Shown: positions 12,762 through 32,050 of the stretch, piece by piece
Layout: the number at the start of each line of letters is the position of its first letter
Numbering within the stretch: position 1 is the stretch's first letter
Source of the DNA: Flammula alnicola
Lineage: Eukaryota > Basidiomycota > Agaricomycetes > Agaricales > Strophariaceae
Length of the DNA stretch: 64,000 nucleotides
Direction: 5' to 3'
NCBI GenBank assembly: GCA_015499995.1
Contig: JADNRV010000060.1
Coordinates: forward strand, 124,001-188,000
Position numbers and translations under genes: made by a program
The notes under the pieces: model-generated
Database searches by the model: none
What the model was told of the DNA's origin: nothing
Seen by the model: the letters and a program-made list of their open reading frames with translations, nothing else

Positions 12762-12769
12762 TATATAAA
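12762..12769 (+). promoter_or_regulatory. TATA box of U2 snRNA copy A
   Basis: TATATAAA lies 27 bp upstream of the inferred U2 5' end. The preceding 20 bp (GTGCGCCTAAGCGCCAG), conserved in the second copy, may be part of an snRNA upstream element. Confidence 0.7.
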
Positions 12770-12788
12770 CGTCGGACGAACATTTGAG

Positions 12789-12979
12789 ATTCTTTACCAC
12801 TCTGGCCTTTTGGCTTAGATCAAGTGTAGTATCTGTTCTTAATAGTTTAACCACTATTATGGAGGCACCGCCTCCATTTCTGGTTATCTTATTTTTGCCG
12901 CCCCAGTTCCTTGGGCTCTGCTTGCACCCCTTGGACGCGATGACCTTGCTGCTGCACTACTGGCTTGTGTCGTCGGGGG
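12789..12979 (+). ncRNA. U2: U2 spliceosomal snRNA, copy A
   Basis: The transcript matches the universally conserved 5' part of U2: CTGGCCTTTTGGCTTAGATC, then AAGTGTAGTATCTGTTCTT, which contains the GUAGUA branch-point recognition sequence. A stem-loop IIa-like AATAGTTTAACCACTATT follows, then a GGAGGCACCGCCTCC hairpin and an Sm-like TTATTTTTG site. The 3' domain (TTGGGCTCTGCTTGCACCCC onward) carries a GCTGCACTACTGG loop comparable to stem-loop IV. The 5' end is set at ATTCTTTACC by analogy with other fungal U2 RNAs; the 3' end is set at the closing CCCC/GGGG pairing and may be off by several bases. The RNA pairs with intron branch points in the spliceosome. Confidence 0.95.
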
Positions 12980-13432
12980 ATCCCTCTTTTAGAGGACTCT
13001 TCTCTTTGCTGAATACTCGACTTCCCATCATTGGATGCGGATTTTGAATTCAGCAAACGGATTTGTCTTGGAATGGGCATTATTTCCTGGTTTGGTTAAT
13101 TTATGAACAAGATGTAACTGATAGTATTGGTCGAGCCTGACTGGGTAAAGATGCAGGTTGATGAAGAAATTGATCAAAGCCGAAGTGGGGTCCGTGGGTG
13201 CGGCTTGCTAGTACTTCTCTTGCTGCCCGGGATTGATACTCTCTGTCTTGTGTTATGTCTTACTCCGAATTACTCTTGTCAAAACCTCTAAAGCTGAAGC
13301 TCGTAAGAAGATCTTCTGGGCGCGACGGCACATGGAGTCCACAGTATTGGCCGAAAGCGACATAATTGAATTTCACTTCGTGGTCGACATTATAGTAAGG
13401 GAAAGGTGAACGATGCAGTTACATCTGGAGCT

Positions 13433-13527
13433 TACTGCGCTTTGCATATTTTTGTGAAAACCTGAACATTTTCAATTCCATCACGTGCTGATGGTGCTTT
13501 AGCCAAACATGTTCGGCAACTGCGGCC
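13433..13527 (+). repeat. Left copy of a diverged inverted repeat flanking the transposon cluster
   Basis: The sequence from TACTGCGCTTTGCATATTTT through CACGTGCTGATGGTGC to AGCCAAACATGTTCGGCA recurs in inverted orientation at 16199-16294 with roughly three quarters identity. Its nature is unknown. The stretch 13088-13432 before it contains nothing I can support. Confidence 0.7.
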
Positions 13528-13804
13528 ACCAAGGAGTCCCACGCTTGCGCTTTGGCTCCAGCCTCCCGCACCGTTATTATGTAGAACACACAGTGTACAG
13601 TATGCATCTACTACAAAAAGAGGCATATTTCTAGCTGATAATAAATTACACTTTTACATGACATATCTCACCCACGGAAACCTTTGCCCAATCTTAGGCA
13701 GTTGGTTTACTTATATGCTCTTTGGAAGAGGGCAGGGCCAGACGACATCAAAGAGGCAGAGCGGGAAGAAACATCAGGATTTTCACTGGTCACTGATGAT
13801 GATG

Positions 13805-14934
13805 CCCAGTCAAAAGCCCCTCAGTTGAGAGTGGTTGAGAGTGGTTGAGAGCTGCGCTACCGACCCCAACCGATGTCAACTGAAAATCTGGACTGGAGCA
13901 GATGAGAATCGGTTCAGAGCGTTTGAGAACTGTTGAGAGATGTTGAAACTGCGCCATCATAGGTTGAGATATGTTGAAATCGGCTGGAATGTGTTTTCAG
14001 CTGCTCAATCACTCTGGTTGCCCTCGACACCTGGAAATCATTTGAATTTGGAAATTGTTCATTGCAATTCTTTCTATAAACTGCTTTCAACAGATCTGAA
14101 CCGATTTTACAATATGGTACGAAAACAAGTCCCTCCGATGCCTCCCGCTGTCATTGCTGTCTGCTCTGAGTCCAATCCCACCACCCACTACAAGACAATC
14201 CTCCTCAGATCCAAGCATAACCAGTGCAAGGAGACATTAGTATAGAGACCTGATGAACACAAGTTAGTTGTAAGACCAAAATACGAGATTGACCACGAAC
14301 ATGGAATAATCCTTTTCACCTCCGTTTTCCACCCGCGATGCGTCAACAACACCCTGCATGGAAGACAATTGGGTGGTAGCTTATATTGAAGATAACAGAC
14401 TGACCTGTGTAGGACCCGATAGTGCAGCTCCCGCCACAGTGGAGATAAAATGCCATATGATGGGCACCGCGTTGTCGAGGTACGAGCGGGTCAGTACAAC
14501 TTCGTTTCGCCATTAAGTACATATAGCGGATACGTACGGAGTAAGCCTATTATGGAAGCTGGGGCGAGTGAAGCTGGCTTTGAGGTAAGAAAAAGAAGGG
14601 AACTTAGAAGAGATCGCGAGGGAAGGTTGTGGTAAGAGACAAGGGGAGTGAGTCGGAACCCAGTCGCAACTTTGAGAATTATGATCACACAACTTTTCCC
14701 TGTCACGAGATTTCAAGTTCTGTCAAAGTCCAGAAAAATGTTCGAAGAATTTGCAAAGTTGGACCAAGGCAGAAGCGAGGAGAAAAGATATTTACAATGC
14801 CAAGCGCATTTGGAGCAACGAATTTGAGTAAATTTGAGTTTCTAACCGGAGGCAACAGATGCCAACAGATTTCATCTGCGCAAACCGACCCGAACATCTC
14901 TCATCCGATCTCAACAGGGGGGCTTTTGACTGGG
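13805..14934. mobile_element. Non-autonomous DNA transposon with GATGATG target duplications
   Basis: The ends are CCCAGTCAAAAGCCCC on the left and its complement on the right; inverted similarity extends about 37 bp with five differences. Direct GATGATG copies sit immediately outside (13798-13804 and 14935-14941). Multiple GTTGAGA motifs crowd the left end, with related CAACAG and TCTCA motifs at the right. The 1130-bp interior has no recognisable transposase; the frame at 13940-14245 is unassigned. The end motif CAGTCAAAAGCCC resembles CAGCAAAAGTCC in the element at 7356, so the two may be related. A 7-bp duplication is unusual; because the target is a GATGAT repeat, an 8-bp duplication with one change is possible. 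Confidence 0.8.
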
Positions 14935-14960
14935 GATGATGTGCCACCACCTTTTTGACG

Positions 14961-15538
14961 CACTGCTGTGGCCGGACTATTTTGACGGGGGGTCAAAATG
15001 TGTCGGCAGATTGTTAGGATTTTGCCTGCATTTTGCCACCATATTTTGCCTTCACTTTGTAGAAATCTAGATAGTAATATGCTCAGTCGTTTGGGGGCAA
15101 AGACTATATAACATTCATAGATACCTAGATAGTAATATGCTAGGATATCGTAAGTAAAAGTGTACGAACAGTAAAGTAGAATAAGTTCTCACCTCAGTCG
15201 TTTGGGGGCAAAGACTGAGGGAGCTAGAACGAAATGCTACGGTATAAGTGCTCTACAGTACGGGTACCGGAACTTGGTATAGGCGCATGCGGAGGGCGGT
15301 ATCCCGACGCATGAAATCATAAGGTATAGTACTCAACGGAAGTAAAATATATCTGATTGGAAAGTGTCCGTGCGCACAGCGACGCAACACGGTCGCTGTG
15401 CTCATATCTCGTGCCGGTTTGCTTGAGTAAACCCAACACACTTAAGGTGGAACATGTGACTGCAAAATGCGATGGCAAAATTCAAACAACTTGCCGCGCA
15501 TTTTGACCCCCCGACAAAATAGTCTGGGCACGGCAGTG
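14961..15538. mobile_element. CACTA-like miniature transposon
   Basis: The ends begin CACTGCTGTGGCCGGAC and, inverted, CACTGCCGTGCCCAGAC. Inverted similarity runs about 65 bp, including a shared ACTATTTTG and GGGGGGTCAAAATG. Three-base direct repeats ACG flank it (14958-14960 and 15539-15541), matching the CACTR ends and 3-bp duplications of the CACTA/EnSpm superfamily. At 578 bp it has no room for a transposase. Internally a 24-bp direct repeat occurs at 15082-15105 and 15193-15216, and a 17-bp one at 15067-15083 and 15125-15141. Confidence 0.85.
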
Positions 15539-15734
15539 ACGATGGCCACATGTGCTTGAGGTTCTGGCAGGCCTTTGTCAAGGTGATGTGGAATGGAGAT
15601 GAACCATGTAGCACATAGGAGAGCTTCAACTGAAATTAAGAAAGATATAATTTGACTTGAAGGCCTCAAAGCGGGTATTCTCACTTTCAAACTATCACAA
15701 GAGATCACCAGAGATCACAAGCGAAGGTTTGTGA

Positions 15735-16177
15735 CACGGCGGACATTCAACTGTCAAGTCGGCCGACCGGTTGTCCTGTTAAGTCATACAGAGGTTACCG
15801 GCAAGTCATAACCTGTCATGACACAGGTTGACTTGCCGGTCACAGTGGCCGATGTCACGCTCTTTCTTTTTTTTAATGTTATCGCCTCATATTCTGCGTA
15901 TTTAATAGTACTCATGTGTCGTGTTTATTCGAATTCATTCCCTCACTATCAATCTACGTATTGTCTTCGCCACTATTTGAATTCGCTTTAATCTAACGTT
16001 AGCAACTAACAAACATAAGTATGAGGCGAGAACATTTTAAAAAAAGAAAGAGCGTGACATCGGCCACTGTGACCGGCAAGTCAACCTGTGTCATGACAGG
16101 TTATGACTTGCCGGTAACCTCTGTATGACTTAACAGGACAACCGGTCGGCCGACTTGACAGTTGAATGTCCGCCGTG
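15735..16177. mobile_element. Fold-back MITE with ~156-bp near-perfect arms
   Basis: Arms at 15735-15890 and 16021-16177 are almost perfect inverted copies, starting CACGGCGGACATTCAAC and ending near ATCGCCTCAT, around a loop of about 130 bp. TGA flanks both sides (15732-15734 and 16178-16180) as a 3-bp target duplication. There is no coding capacity. The CAC start and 3-bp duplication fit a CACTA-type or PIF/Harbinger-type MITE; I cannot decide between them. The near identity of the arms suggests recent origin. The gap 15542-15731 before it contains no recognisable gene. Confidence 0.88.
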
Positions 16178-16198
16178 TGAAGAGGAGTACTGCCGGCG

Positions 16199-16294
16199 CG
16201 CCGAATCTGCCGAGTATGTTTGGCTGAGGTACCATCAGCACGTGACCCCGCTGGAAATGTTTTGCGTTTTCACAAAAATATGCAAAGCACAGTA
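16199..16294 (-). repeat. Right copy of the diverged inverted repeat flanking the transposon cluster
   Basis: This is the inverted partner of 13433-13527, sharing GCTTTGCATATTTTTGTGAA and CACGTGCTGATGGT. It begins about 20 bp after the fold-back element and ends about 140 bp from the EthD gene stop. Confidence 0.7.
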
Positions 16295-16436
16295 GTGTCC
16301 TGTTTTTCCTTCAGAACATCTCTTCAAACATGCTCGAAGTAAGTGCATTCCTCTGCGCATCCAGATTCCATATTCTTGCTTATCTAAATCATTTTGCAGA
16401 AATATTCGATTTTGGTACCTTCGTATTCTCCAGACT

Positions 16437-17230
16437 TCACGACGACGGAAGGTTTCCTTGTGCAATGGAAGGATAGACCTTGTACAACTCCCATACCCTC
16501 CATTCTTCTACCCTCGGACCTCCGTGACTAGAAACAATATCTCGGAGGCCTTTTGTTGCTTCGAGTTCGGTGTTGGTAAATTCTGCGTCCAAAATATGTG
16601 ATGATCCATTTCTTTGTTTTTCGAATATCCAAACTTACCGTGGACCACAAAATATGTCGCCGACTCCCTCTCTTCAAGGTTCACAGCGACGCCCATCTTC
16701 GTTTTGCCGCTATCCAGCACCTTGACAACGTGCATCCGCACCCAGGTATCGATTGTCCCAGCCAGACTCGCGATCTTGTCTGCCCAGTCCTTTACCACCC
16801 CATCCCTCTCACTCTCGGCGCCGCCGTCGACATGCAACACATGAGTAACCACACACTCCGAAGGCCGGCCCACCTTCATCCCCGTCGTCCTCGCGCTCCC
16901 TTGCTCGCCCCACACACCCAGATCCTCACCGGTCCTGCGCACCAGCACCTCCAAGCGGCGCATCACGTCCTTCTCCCGCTCGCTCCTGCGCTCTCTCAGG
17001 CCGGTGTAGCTCTCCGCCCCAAACGTGCGCGTGTCGTCGATCTCGTACATCGCCAGCCACCCGGGCCCCGTCGCGTCCGCGTCGATCGCGCGGTACCGTG
17101 CGCCGGAGAGGAAGGCGGGCAGGCGGTTGAGTCGGATCGGGATGTGTTCTTCCTCGTACCATGCGTGGAACTCGTCCAGAGAGAGCGAGGAGGAAGGTTG
17201 TGAAGAGACGGCCAGGAATCCAGGAGGCAT
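16437..17230 (-). CDS. EthD-domain protein
   Basis: The N-terminus (MPPGFLAVSSQPSSSLSLDE, then FHAWYEEEHIPIRLNRLP) matches EthD/dimeric alpha-beta barrel proteins of fungi, related to the EthD factor of bacterial ether degradation; the fungal function is generally unknown. A read-through frame would stop at 16508, but a GTAAGT donor at 16638 and CAG acceptor before 16582 give a better end. The spliced C-terminus reads FTNTELEATKGLRDIV, then RVEEWRVWELYK, which matches the conserved family tail. Two exons (16639-17230 and 16437-16582) encode 245 residues. No signal peptide is visible, so it is probably cytosolic. Confidence 0.85.
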
Positions 17231-17732
17231 TGTTATCGAGATGGAGTATGTGGTAAGTCACTTGAAGTACTTCAGATCGTTAAGATATTTATGCCTTTGT
17301 CATCCTAATTCCGTATACTATTTCGTGGTCTGTAACCGGCCTTTCGGTCTCTTTGTATCCGACCCCCACTGTAATAAGCACCTTATTCTTGTCTTAGCTT
17401 TGCAACATGTCACAGGATTTTTCACAACGCAGGCAATGCACAAGTATATGCATACATCAGCAAAAGCGGGTATGAAACAACATCAACCACAGCGACAAAC
17501 TTGAAGTAAGTAAAGATGAGTACCAAACGACCCACGCACAATGCGTCTCCGGTCCACCATTTCCGTCATCCCCAAGCGCATCACCTTCTTCTCTGCCTTT
17601 TCCATCGAGGTCTCCACTAAACGAACGGCCCATCGTACAAACAAATATACTACACTTGAAATCATCCTTCTTTTCATTTCCATCCAACGATCCAACTAAC
17701 AGAATCCAAACCTCCAAAACTTGGAGTCAGCA
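17231..17732. other. Intergenic region
   Basis: This 500-bp gap holds the 5' flank of the EthD gene and the 3' flank of the mitochondrial carrier, both transcribed leftwards. Open frames here lack domains. Confidence 0.45.
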
Positions 17733-19499
17733 TTAGAGGAAAGTATATCCCTTCGACCTCGACCAATCAACGCCATTCTTGAGCTGCTCGAGCGTCAAGA
17801 AGATGAGGATCGTCGTCGGCTGCAGACGCGACCATGCGGGCAACCACCCCTTGAACATGAACATCGCGCCTTCGTTCTTCATCGATGAACGGATGACAGC
17901 AAGCGTGGACTGTAAAACGCGGATGGGTAGGCATCAATTCATCAACATAAGAAAGATGAGAAGTGTAGCAAAGAGAGAACGTACGTTCGACCCTGGGCCC
18001 GAAGCATTCATGATACGGCTCTGTTAAATTGAATGAGCGTTAATTATAGGTGCTGTTCCTCTGTGAACTCTAATACATACCTTGAGTACATCAGCAGGTG
18101 AGCACACAGTCGTCGCCACCGTTCCCTATTGCACGGCAAATTCCATGTTAACAAATTTCGCATTGTAAAGGACAACTAATGGCAGACGTACGGCAGCGAA
18201 ACTGGCAGTAAAGTGGCACATGATATTATCCTCAAAGTAAGGCGTCTTCAGCAGCTCTGCTTTGAAGAAATCGTACCTATGGCGCAAATTTTTCGTGAAT
18301 TTAGTAAGCTGTTGCAAGTACAAGAGCATCGAAACCGGAACTCACGAAGCGAGCTGACTGGCATTCATCAATATCGCACGGAACACGTTCGGCCCGACCC
18401 CACGCGCAAGCGACGATACGCCTTCCTCACGGACCATCTAGAACGGATACATAGAGGCAACGTAATCGTCAGCTTGTCATTTCTTGACTTGCGAAACGAG
18501 CAGAGGTGTCAAGAGAATAGGTTTCGGAAGAGCATGCATTCCGTCATAGCCCCTTTCGTCAGGCACGGAGGTGCGGATCACCATGTTCCGCATCTGTTGT
18601 CAATACCCCACATGCAACCCCAGCTTACCCCGCATGCTCGTAACTCGCAAGAGTGAGAACACTCGACGCCGACAAAGAAACCGCACTCGCAAACTCACCC
18701 GGAACAGCGCGTCGAAACAATGCTTATAATTGAATCGCTTCTCGGGCGGCTTCGCAAAGTCGCCTTGTAGACGGACCATGACGATCTCTGTCAGTTTTTC
18801 GCGCGATTAGCAATGCACGGTCAAGGAGGGAGAAGGAAGGCCAACGCACCTCCGGGATTTCCAACGAGTCCCGCAATACCGCCGGCTGCAATTCGATATC
18901 ATGTCCCTAAGCGCCCTTTTCCATTGAAGCGAAGGGGAAAGACAACACGCACCCATACTGCCAGCTGCGGCAAGCTTCCACGCCGGGGCGTCCTTGCCCG
19001 CGCCCAGGATCTTTTTGCTCTCGTCGTATGCCCAGAATCGGCACATCGAGTACGACATTTGCCGCAGCCACGTCCCGGTAATACCATCGAACAGGCCGCG
19101 TACGCCTGTGAGCGGTGTCAGTGTGGCCATCCATGGGCTATGAAAGGAAAAGGAAAGAGAGAGCGGAGCTCCGAGATAGGTAGAAAGAGAAGGGAGGGAG
19201 GGAAGGGAGGAGAAAGAGAGCCATACCAGCTGTCCGCACTGTCTTTCTTATGCTTTCTATCATCCGCTTATCGCCCGAGGCTTGCAGGCGCACTTTGGTC
19301 AGATCTAGAGGGCTGCGCGAGGAGAATAGCATCAATATCACACCGTTAAGATGTAAAGGAAGAATGATACACACTGAGTGATGGAGGCAGCAATCGTAGC
19401 AGCCACACCTCCCAACCAGAAAGGGTACGGCTGTTTCTTCAACGGTGCCGGTGGCGGGGTAACCAAAGCCACCTGGGGAGTGTTTGTGGGCGACGACAT
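17733..19499 (-). CDS. Mitochondrial carrier, dicarboxylate/oxaloacetate type
   Basis: The exons assemble into the three-fold repeat of the mitochondrial carrier family. After a proline-rich leader (MSSPTNTPQVALVTPPPAP), repeat 1 carries SLDLTKVRLQ, repeat 2 GNPGEIVMVRLQGD, and repeat 3 CSPADVLKSRIMN. The repeat-2 motif GNPGEIVMVR and RFNYKHCFDAL are close to yeast Dic1-type dicarboxylate carriers, which exchange malate or succinate for phosphate at the inner membrane. Other segments fit too: GVRGLFDGITGTWLRQMSYS, ARGVGPNVFRAILMNASQLA, and the C-terminal FKGWLPAWSRLQPTTILIFL. At least eight short introns interrupt it. One intron near 19140-19220 is strongly GA-rich. About 300 residues is normal for the family. 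Substrate is inferred by resemblance only. Confidence 0.9.
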
Positions 19500-22479
19500 T
19501 GTATCTACTATGTCCTTGCGATGGGTATGTTGACGTGGGTTATCGATGTCTAGGACTCTAAGAAGTCTCTCGTCGATGCTGGCGTATAGATAATCTATGA
19601 GACGACCTAATTACTCGGACGAGGCTGAGGGCGATATCCGTTATTCGCTGTTCCGGTATTGGACAGCTCGCTGTCAGAGCTTGTATTGTGTATTGTGAGA
19701 GTGGTGATGGACAGTTGTAAGCGGTGGGGTGGGGAAACAAAGGGTCCAATGCAGGGGTAATGGAAGAGGGAGGGAGCCAAGTCAGTAAACGATGTCAACG
19801 TCGAGGAATAAAGATAGGAGAACTTCGATGTGTTAGACTCACCTGGTTCGAAGTGGGTAGCGGAGGGTGGTAGACAGGGATATCTAAGACCTCTATAAAA
19901 GAGCTGGCGGAATTCGAGCAATCCCTGGGAGCAATGTCCTATAAATCGGATATATATCTATGACCGATCCAAAGCGGGCGAGAGAATCCCAGAAACTGAT
20001 TCGACTAACCGTTGGATTGTTACTGTACTGTCTTGGTGCTCTTGATGTCCCGGTGAAAGGTCGCGTGCTCGGTACGAGGTAGCGATGAATCCCAAAAGAA
20101 ATGGCGCTAAAGTGGTCGATGTTTCAAGACTGGCCTTCGACGATGGATAGTCCTGTTAGTTCTCGTATCGAACTGCAAGGCAAATCTCTTGAGCAACTTC
20201 GCTGACAATCTAGATAGTACACACGGTTCCACGGGTCAGAGAAGGAACCCAAAGTTAGCTAGATCCTGAAATAGTTGGACATACCTGACGCAAGAATGGT
20301 ACTTCCACGATTTCACGGGTTCCCAGCCAGAGACGCTACACTGTCAAACCACGACGCTGAGGAGCTTGAGAACGAAGGCTGTGGGAGAATGGTGGGCCTG
20401 GGATGACAGTCTTAAGCAGGGAGCTGTAGAACAATACGACTTCTTAAGCGTGACCAGAACGATCATGAGGAGAGTCCGAGTCGTCAGCAGAATAGGGGCG
20501 CGTGACTTTCCTCGGTTAGTAATAGATATGATGATCAGGGACAGAATGCGGGAGCTAAATCATATATCATATTCATGAAAAACCTACTTACAAGTTACCC
20601 CGCATTTCATGTCGTTATGCGCGTCAGAGCGAAATGGGTCCTTATAGGTCCGCATCTGTATTGATATCAAGTGAAACGAAGAGAATTACTGGTAAATAAC
20701 TGACAGAGACAAGCATCCACTTACCCCGAGGTCCTCCTCATGCTGTGTCTGTCAATTCCCCAGATCTACAAACCCCACGGCACCGGAATATCTTGGGTCC
20801 AATAGAACTGGAGCTGCGGAACACCATTCTTCGATCCGTTTCTTTCCTGGTTACAGAACACCCTATCGTAGCCTATCGTCCGAATCATCCCGGTTGTCCT
20901 TGTTCTGATTGATGCGGAAAATGTATTCCATCGATGAATGCAAGATGAATGGAGATAAGAATAGCTGGGGTGGCGGGGCGGGTTATGTTTAGTCGCGCGA
21001 ACGGCATACTTAACTGGAAGCGCGTACGTCTGAGGGGGGAAGACCAAGTGGGAAAATAACGTTATAAATGTCAATGACAGGCTATGTCAGGTCATGTGGC
21101 CCAGGATATATCGTAGTACAGCAATCGTCCTGGTCCATCCGAGAGGGATTAATGTTGAAGAATAGTCAAGCCGACATTATTTTCAAGTGCCTAGACCTGA
21201 ATTTCTGCATTGGACGTATGTAGCTGCTCAGAGATGCACTTTTTTTTTTTTTTTTTTTTTAATTCCATTAATGTCCATTGAGGCATTGCCTTATGTTGGA
21301 CGACACAGGTACGTAACTGTCTACTGTAAAGAGGGATCGACTATTCGGCGGCGCATCTACTCGACTCTAGCGGCCTCCTGAGGGGCTCGCGCACACTAGG
21401 TGCCGGTTTAGGTGGGGTATAAGTACCGGGTTAGGTGGATGTAAGGTATAGTAAGAGCCGTTGCGTATGGTACATATGAAAGAATAAGTGAATATATGTG
21501 ACAATGTGTTGACGTAGATAAACGAGATTGTAAGATGGTGTAGCGGCGGCATGGCTGATAAGGTAAGTTGTATGATATATGATGGCTGAGGATAAGGAGA
21601 GAGAGACGAAAAGGAGAGCGAGAGAGAGAGGAGCGAGAGAAAGCGAGAAGATATAAACTTGAAATGAGAGGAACAGATAAAAGAAAAGATAAGAAAAGAA
21701 ATTACTTCCCTTCATGGGTCGCCCTCTTGCTGTCATATTTGTCGTCGATGTTGATGCCTCGGTCGTCGGTTAGCCCCATGCCCCTTCTTCTAATTCTTCT
21801 TCTTCCTCTGGCTGCTCTATTGGTGCCAGAGATGCACTTGGAACACCGGAATGGTCGCTAGTGTGCAATTTACCCGTTTGATTTGAAGACTTCATGCGTT
21901 TGGAAAAGTAGAGCGGGAGGACGAAATTTATTGTGCCAAGTGCTATAGGACAGCTTAAAAGGCAAGCCAAGTAAGTATTCGATATTTGATTCTTTGTTCA
22001 CGGGCGCTAAACGTCTATTTTAAGCTTTACGATCGCTGAGCCTCCAAAACCTATCGCTAGAAATGCTTTATTGCATTCAACTGATTACTTGCTTTCCTTA
22101 ACTCTTCGTCTATACGTAAATGTCGAGGTGCCGCCTCAATGTTGGACAGAGCCCGTAAGCTCAAGGCTAAGCACAATATCACGCATGATTTGAGCATTCT
22201 TTGTTATTAATTCTGCCTCTGCCAGTGGACTTGCGTGGCCGTAACTTACATAAAAATGAATAATGCAAAGGTTTCCGTTGAGGGAATTTCAATAGTACAG
22301 CAAGATTTTAACCATAGTAATATAAAACAGAACCTGAAGTTCGGTATGCAGTCGGTATGTTCAAGAAAAATAGACAATTCAAGTTAACAGCCAGCTCTAC
22401 TAGTGACATGCCCTGATTGACAGGGCAGTCGAGTCAAGTAAATTGTAATTAGAACAGCATTTCACTCTGGAGCTACAGA
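19500..22479. other. Sparse 3-kb stretch without a supported gene
   Basis: No frame with a recognisable domain or convincing splice chain was found on either strand. The sequence shows a T21 run at 21240-21260 and a purine-rich (GA)n-like patch at about 21590-21700. Part is the upstream region of the carrier gene. A lineage-specific short gene or non-coding transcript cannot be excluded. Confidence 0.4.
21240..21260. repeat. Poly-T tract
   Basis: Twenty-one consecutive T residues, the longest homopolymer noticed in the window. Its length may be unstable or imprecise in the assembly. Confidence 0.9.
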
Positions 22480-23330
22480 TGGATAGGAAGATGTGCTCAC
22501 CTGTATACGAATTTTGTTCGTCCTCGAACAAGTCGGCAAAGTAGACAGTTATCAATCCCAAGCAACGAAGGTTAAGCGATGTGTAACAAAGACAATATCC
22601 AGACTGAAAGGATATGTGATGGCATACAGCAAAAGCAGTCCTGCAGTGTTAGGTATGCCGGAGGCGATCTCGTTGACAATTGAGAAAAAACAGCGACGGG
22701 CTCATGAATCATTCACGCCGTGTAGATTTCATAAGACTGCAGTGTTGGTCAAGATCTGCGTTGAAACGTGCAGCACTATTTCAGAGGCGGAAACGTACTG
22801 CTCCAAATGTTGCTCATTCGGATATCTAGGAAGACTGTAGTACATGAATGCTTTGTAGCGAACATCGCGGACCGTGGGCTTGCACGGCGTCAGGTCTGTT
22901 ATTTTGCCGAGCTTACAAGACTTCAACCGAAGGCAATGACATCCCGACAAGTCTGATATTTCCTGTCGCCATAAAGTCCAGACTGGGAGTCCGCACACAC
23001 CGAGAAATGTTTTTCGCCTCCCACAGAGTTCCATTGTCATGTAGGGAAAGATTCAAGCTTGCTACGGCCCTCGGAGACACCCGTTAACTGGCCAAGCGTT
23101 CAAGATTCGAGAGGTCCTGACTTGGAGGAACGAGACGGACACAACCCATGATAAGAATGGCCTGTGTAGTTTGAGAATTCCATCATATCCATCATGGGTA
23201 AGGGGCCCAAATACGCAGAGCTCCAAAATGCTTCTGGGTTTGAAGGCGCCTCGTTGCCAGATGGATGCCCCGTAGTATGTATGTGCAATTATTATATAGT
23301 TGTAGTTGCGTCCAAAAGAAACTCAAGTCT
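22480..23330 (-). other. Broken open frames of an unrecognised protein
   Basis: Minus-strand frames near 23070-22890 (LSLHDNGTLWEAKNISRCVR, then TPSLDFMATGNIRLVGMSLP) and 22910-22729 (CKLGKITDLTPCKPTVRDVR, then YYSLPRYPNEQHLEQYV) read like protein and join with a one-base frame change near 22915. Farther down, GIPNTAGLLLLYAITYPFSL looks like a membrane segment. Stops separate the pieces. It may be a decaying membrane-protein gene or a multi-exon gene whose introns I could not place. Family not recognised. Confidence 0.25.
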
Positions 23331-23592
23331 GATTTGTCGTGGTCGTCGAAGGAGGTCGTTACGGTTATAAACGGGGCGACGCGTCGCCGTTGTTGTGATG
23401 ATCAAAGTTGAAGACACTGACAGTCCTGTCACCCTTTGTTGATATCAAACCACGACATATAATTTCTTGGATAAGCCTCTTGCTGGCACGTCCGGACTGT
23501 TCAACATGATATGAGTTTGCCTTGCTGCCATCGACGACAGCGACAGTTCTATTCTACCACACGACTTATATCCAAACTCCAGGCCGCCAGCT

Positions 23593-31723
<8,131 letters not shown>

Positions 31724-32023
31724 TGATTGATGATGGACACCTTACATAGGATTTTCTTTTCGTTTGTGCTTGATATTCTTGTTTTATGTTTTCTGCTTGA
31801 TCCTTGGTCTCTGCATTTATCCTATCTAGAACTCATGTATTTAAAGACCCATTTGTACAGCTATTTTTTCTCTAGAAAACCAACAACCTTTGAAATAGGA
31901 ATGCTCAAATCGTGCATGATAATGCCTCCTATTGCGCTGGACGAAGCAGCGAGTAATCAATTCAAGGTTGCACGTGAACGTTTGAACCCCGATCCTGTAT
32001 TGGTCCGTGCGCCTAAGCGCCAG

Positions 32024-32031
32024 TATATAAA
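32024..32031 (+). promoter_or_regulatory. TATA box of U2 snRNA copy B
   Basis: TATATAAA lies 27 bp before the inferred RNA start, at the same spacing as in copy A. Confidence 0.7.
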
Positions 32032-32050
32032 CGTCGGACGAACATTTGAG

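Larger units (their letters stand above)
12739..13087 (+). repeat. U2 snRNA cassette, copy A (direct repeat of 32001-32349)
   Basis: About 350 bp including promoter, U2 RNA and 3' flank recur at 32001-32349 in the same orientation, 19,262 bp away. Only about three substitutions are visible up to 13068; similarity then fades over about 20 bp. The left edge is sharp. Confidence 0.93.

Noticed and set aside
13791..13804. GATGATGATG read as a simple microsatellite
   Set aside because: GATGATG occurs exactly at both outer borders of the inverted repeats at 13805 and 14934, so a target duplication explains it better.
16508..16584. Unspliced C-terminus of the EthD protein ending at 16508
   Set aside because: A GTAAGT..CAG intron gives a tail (GLRDIV, RVEEWRVWELYK) that fits the family much better and extends to 16437.
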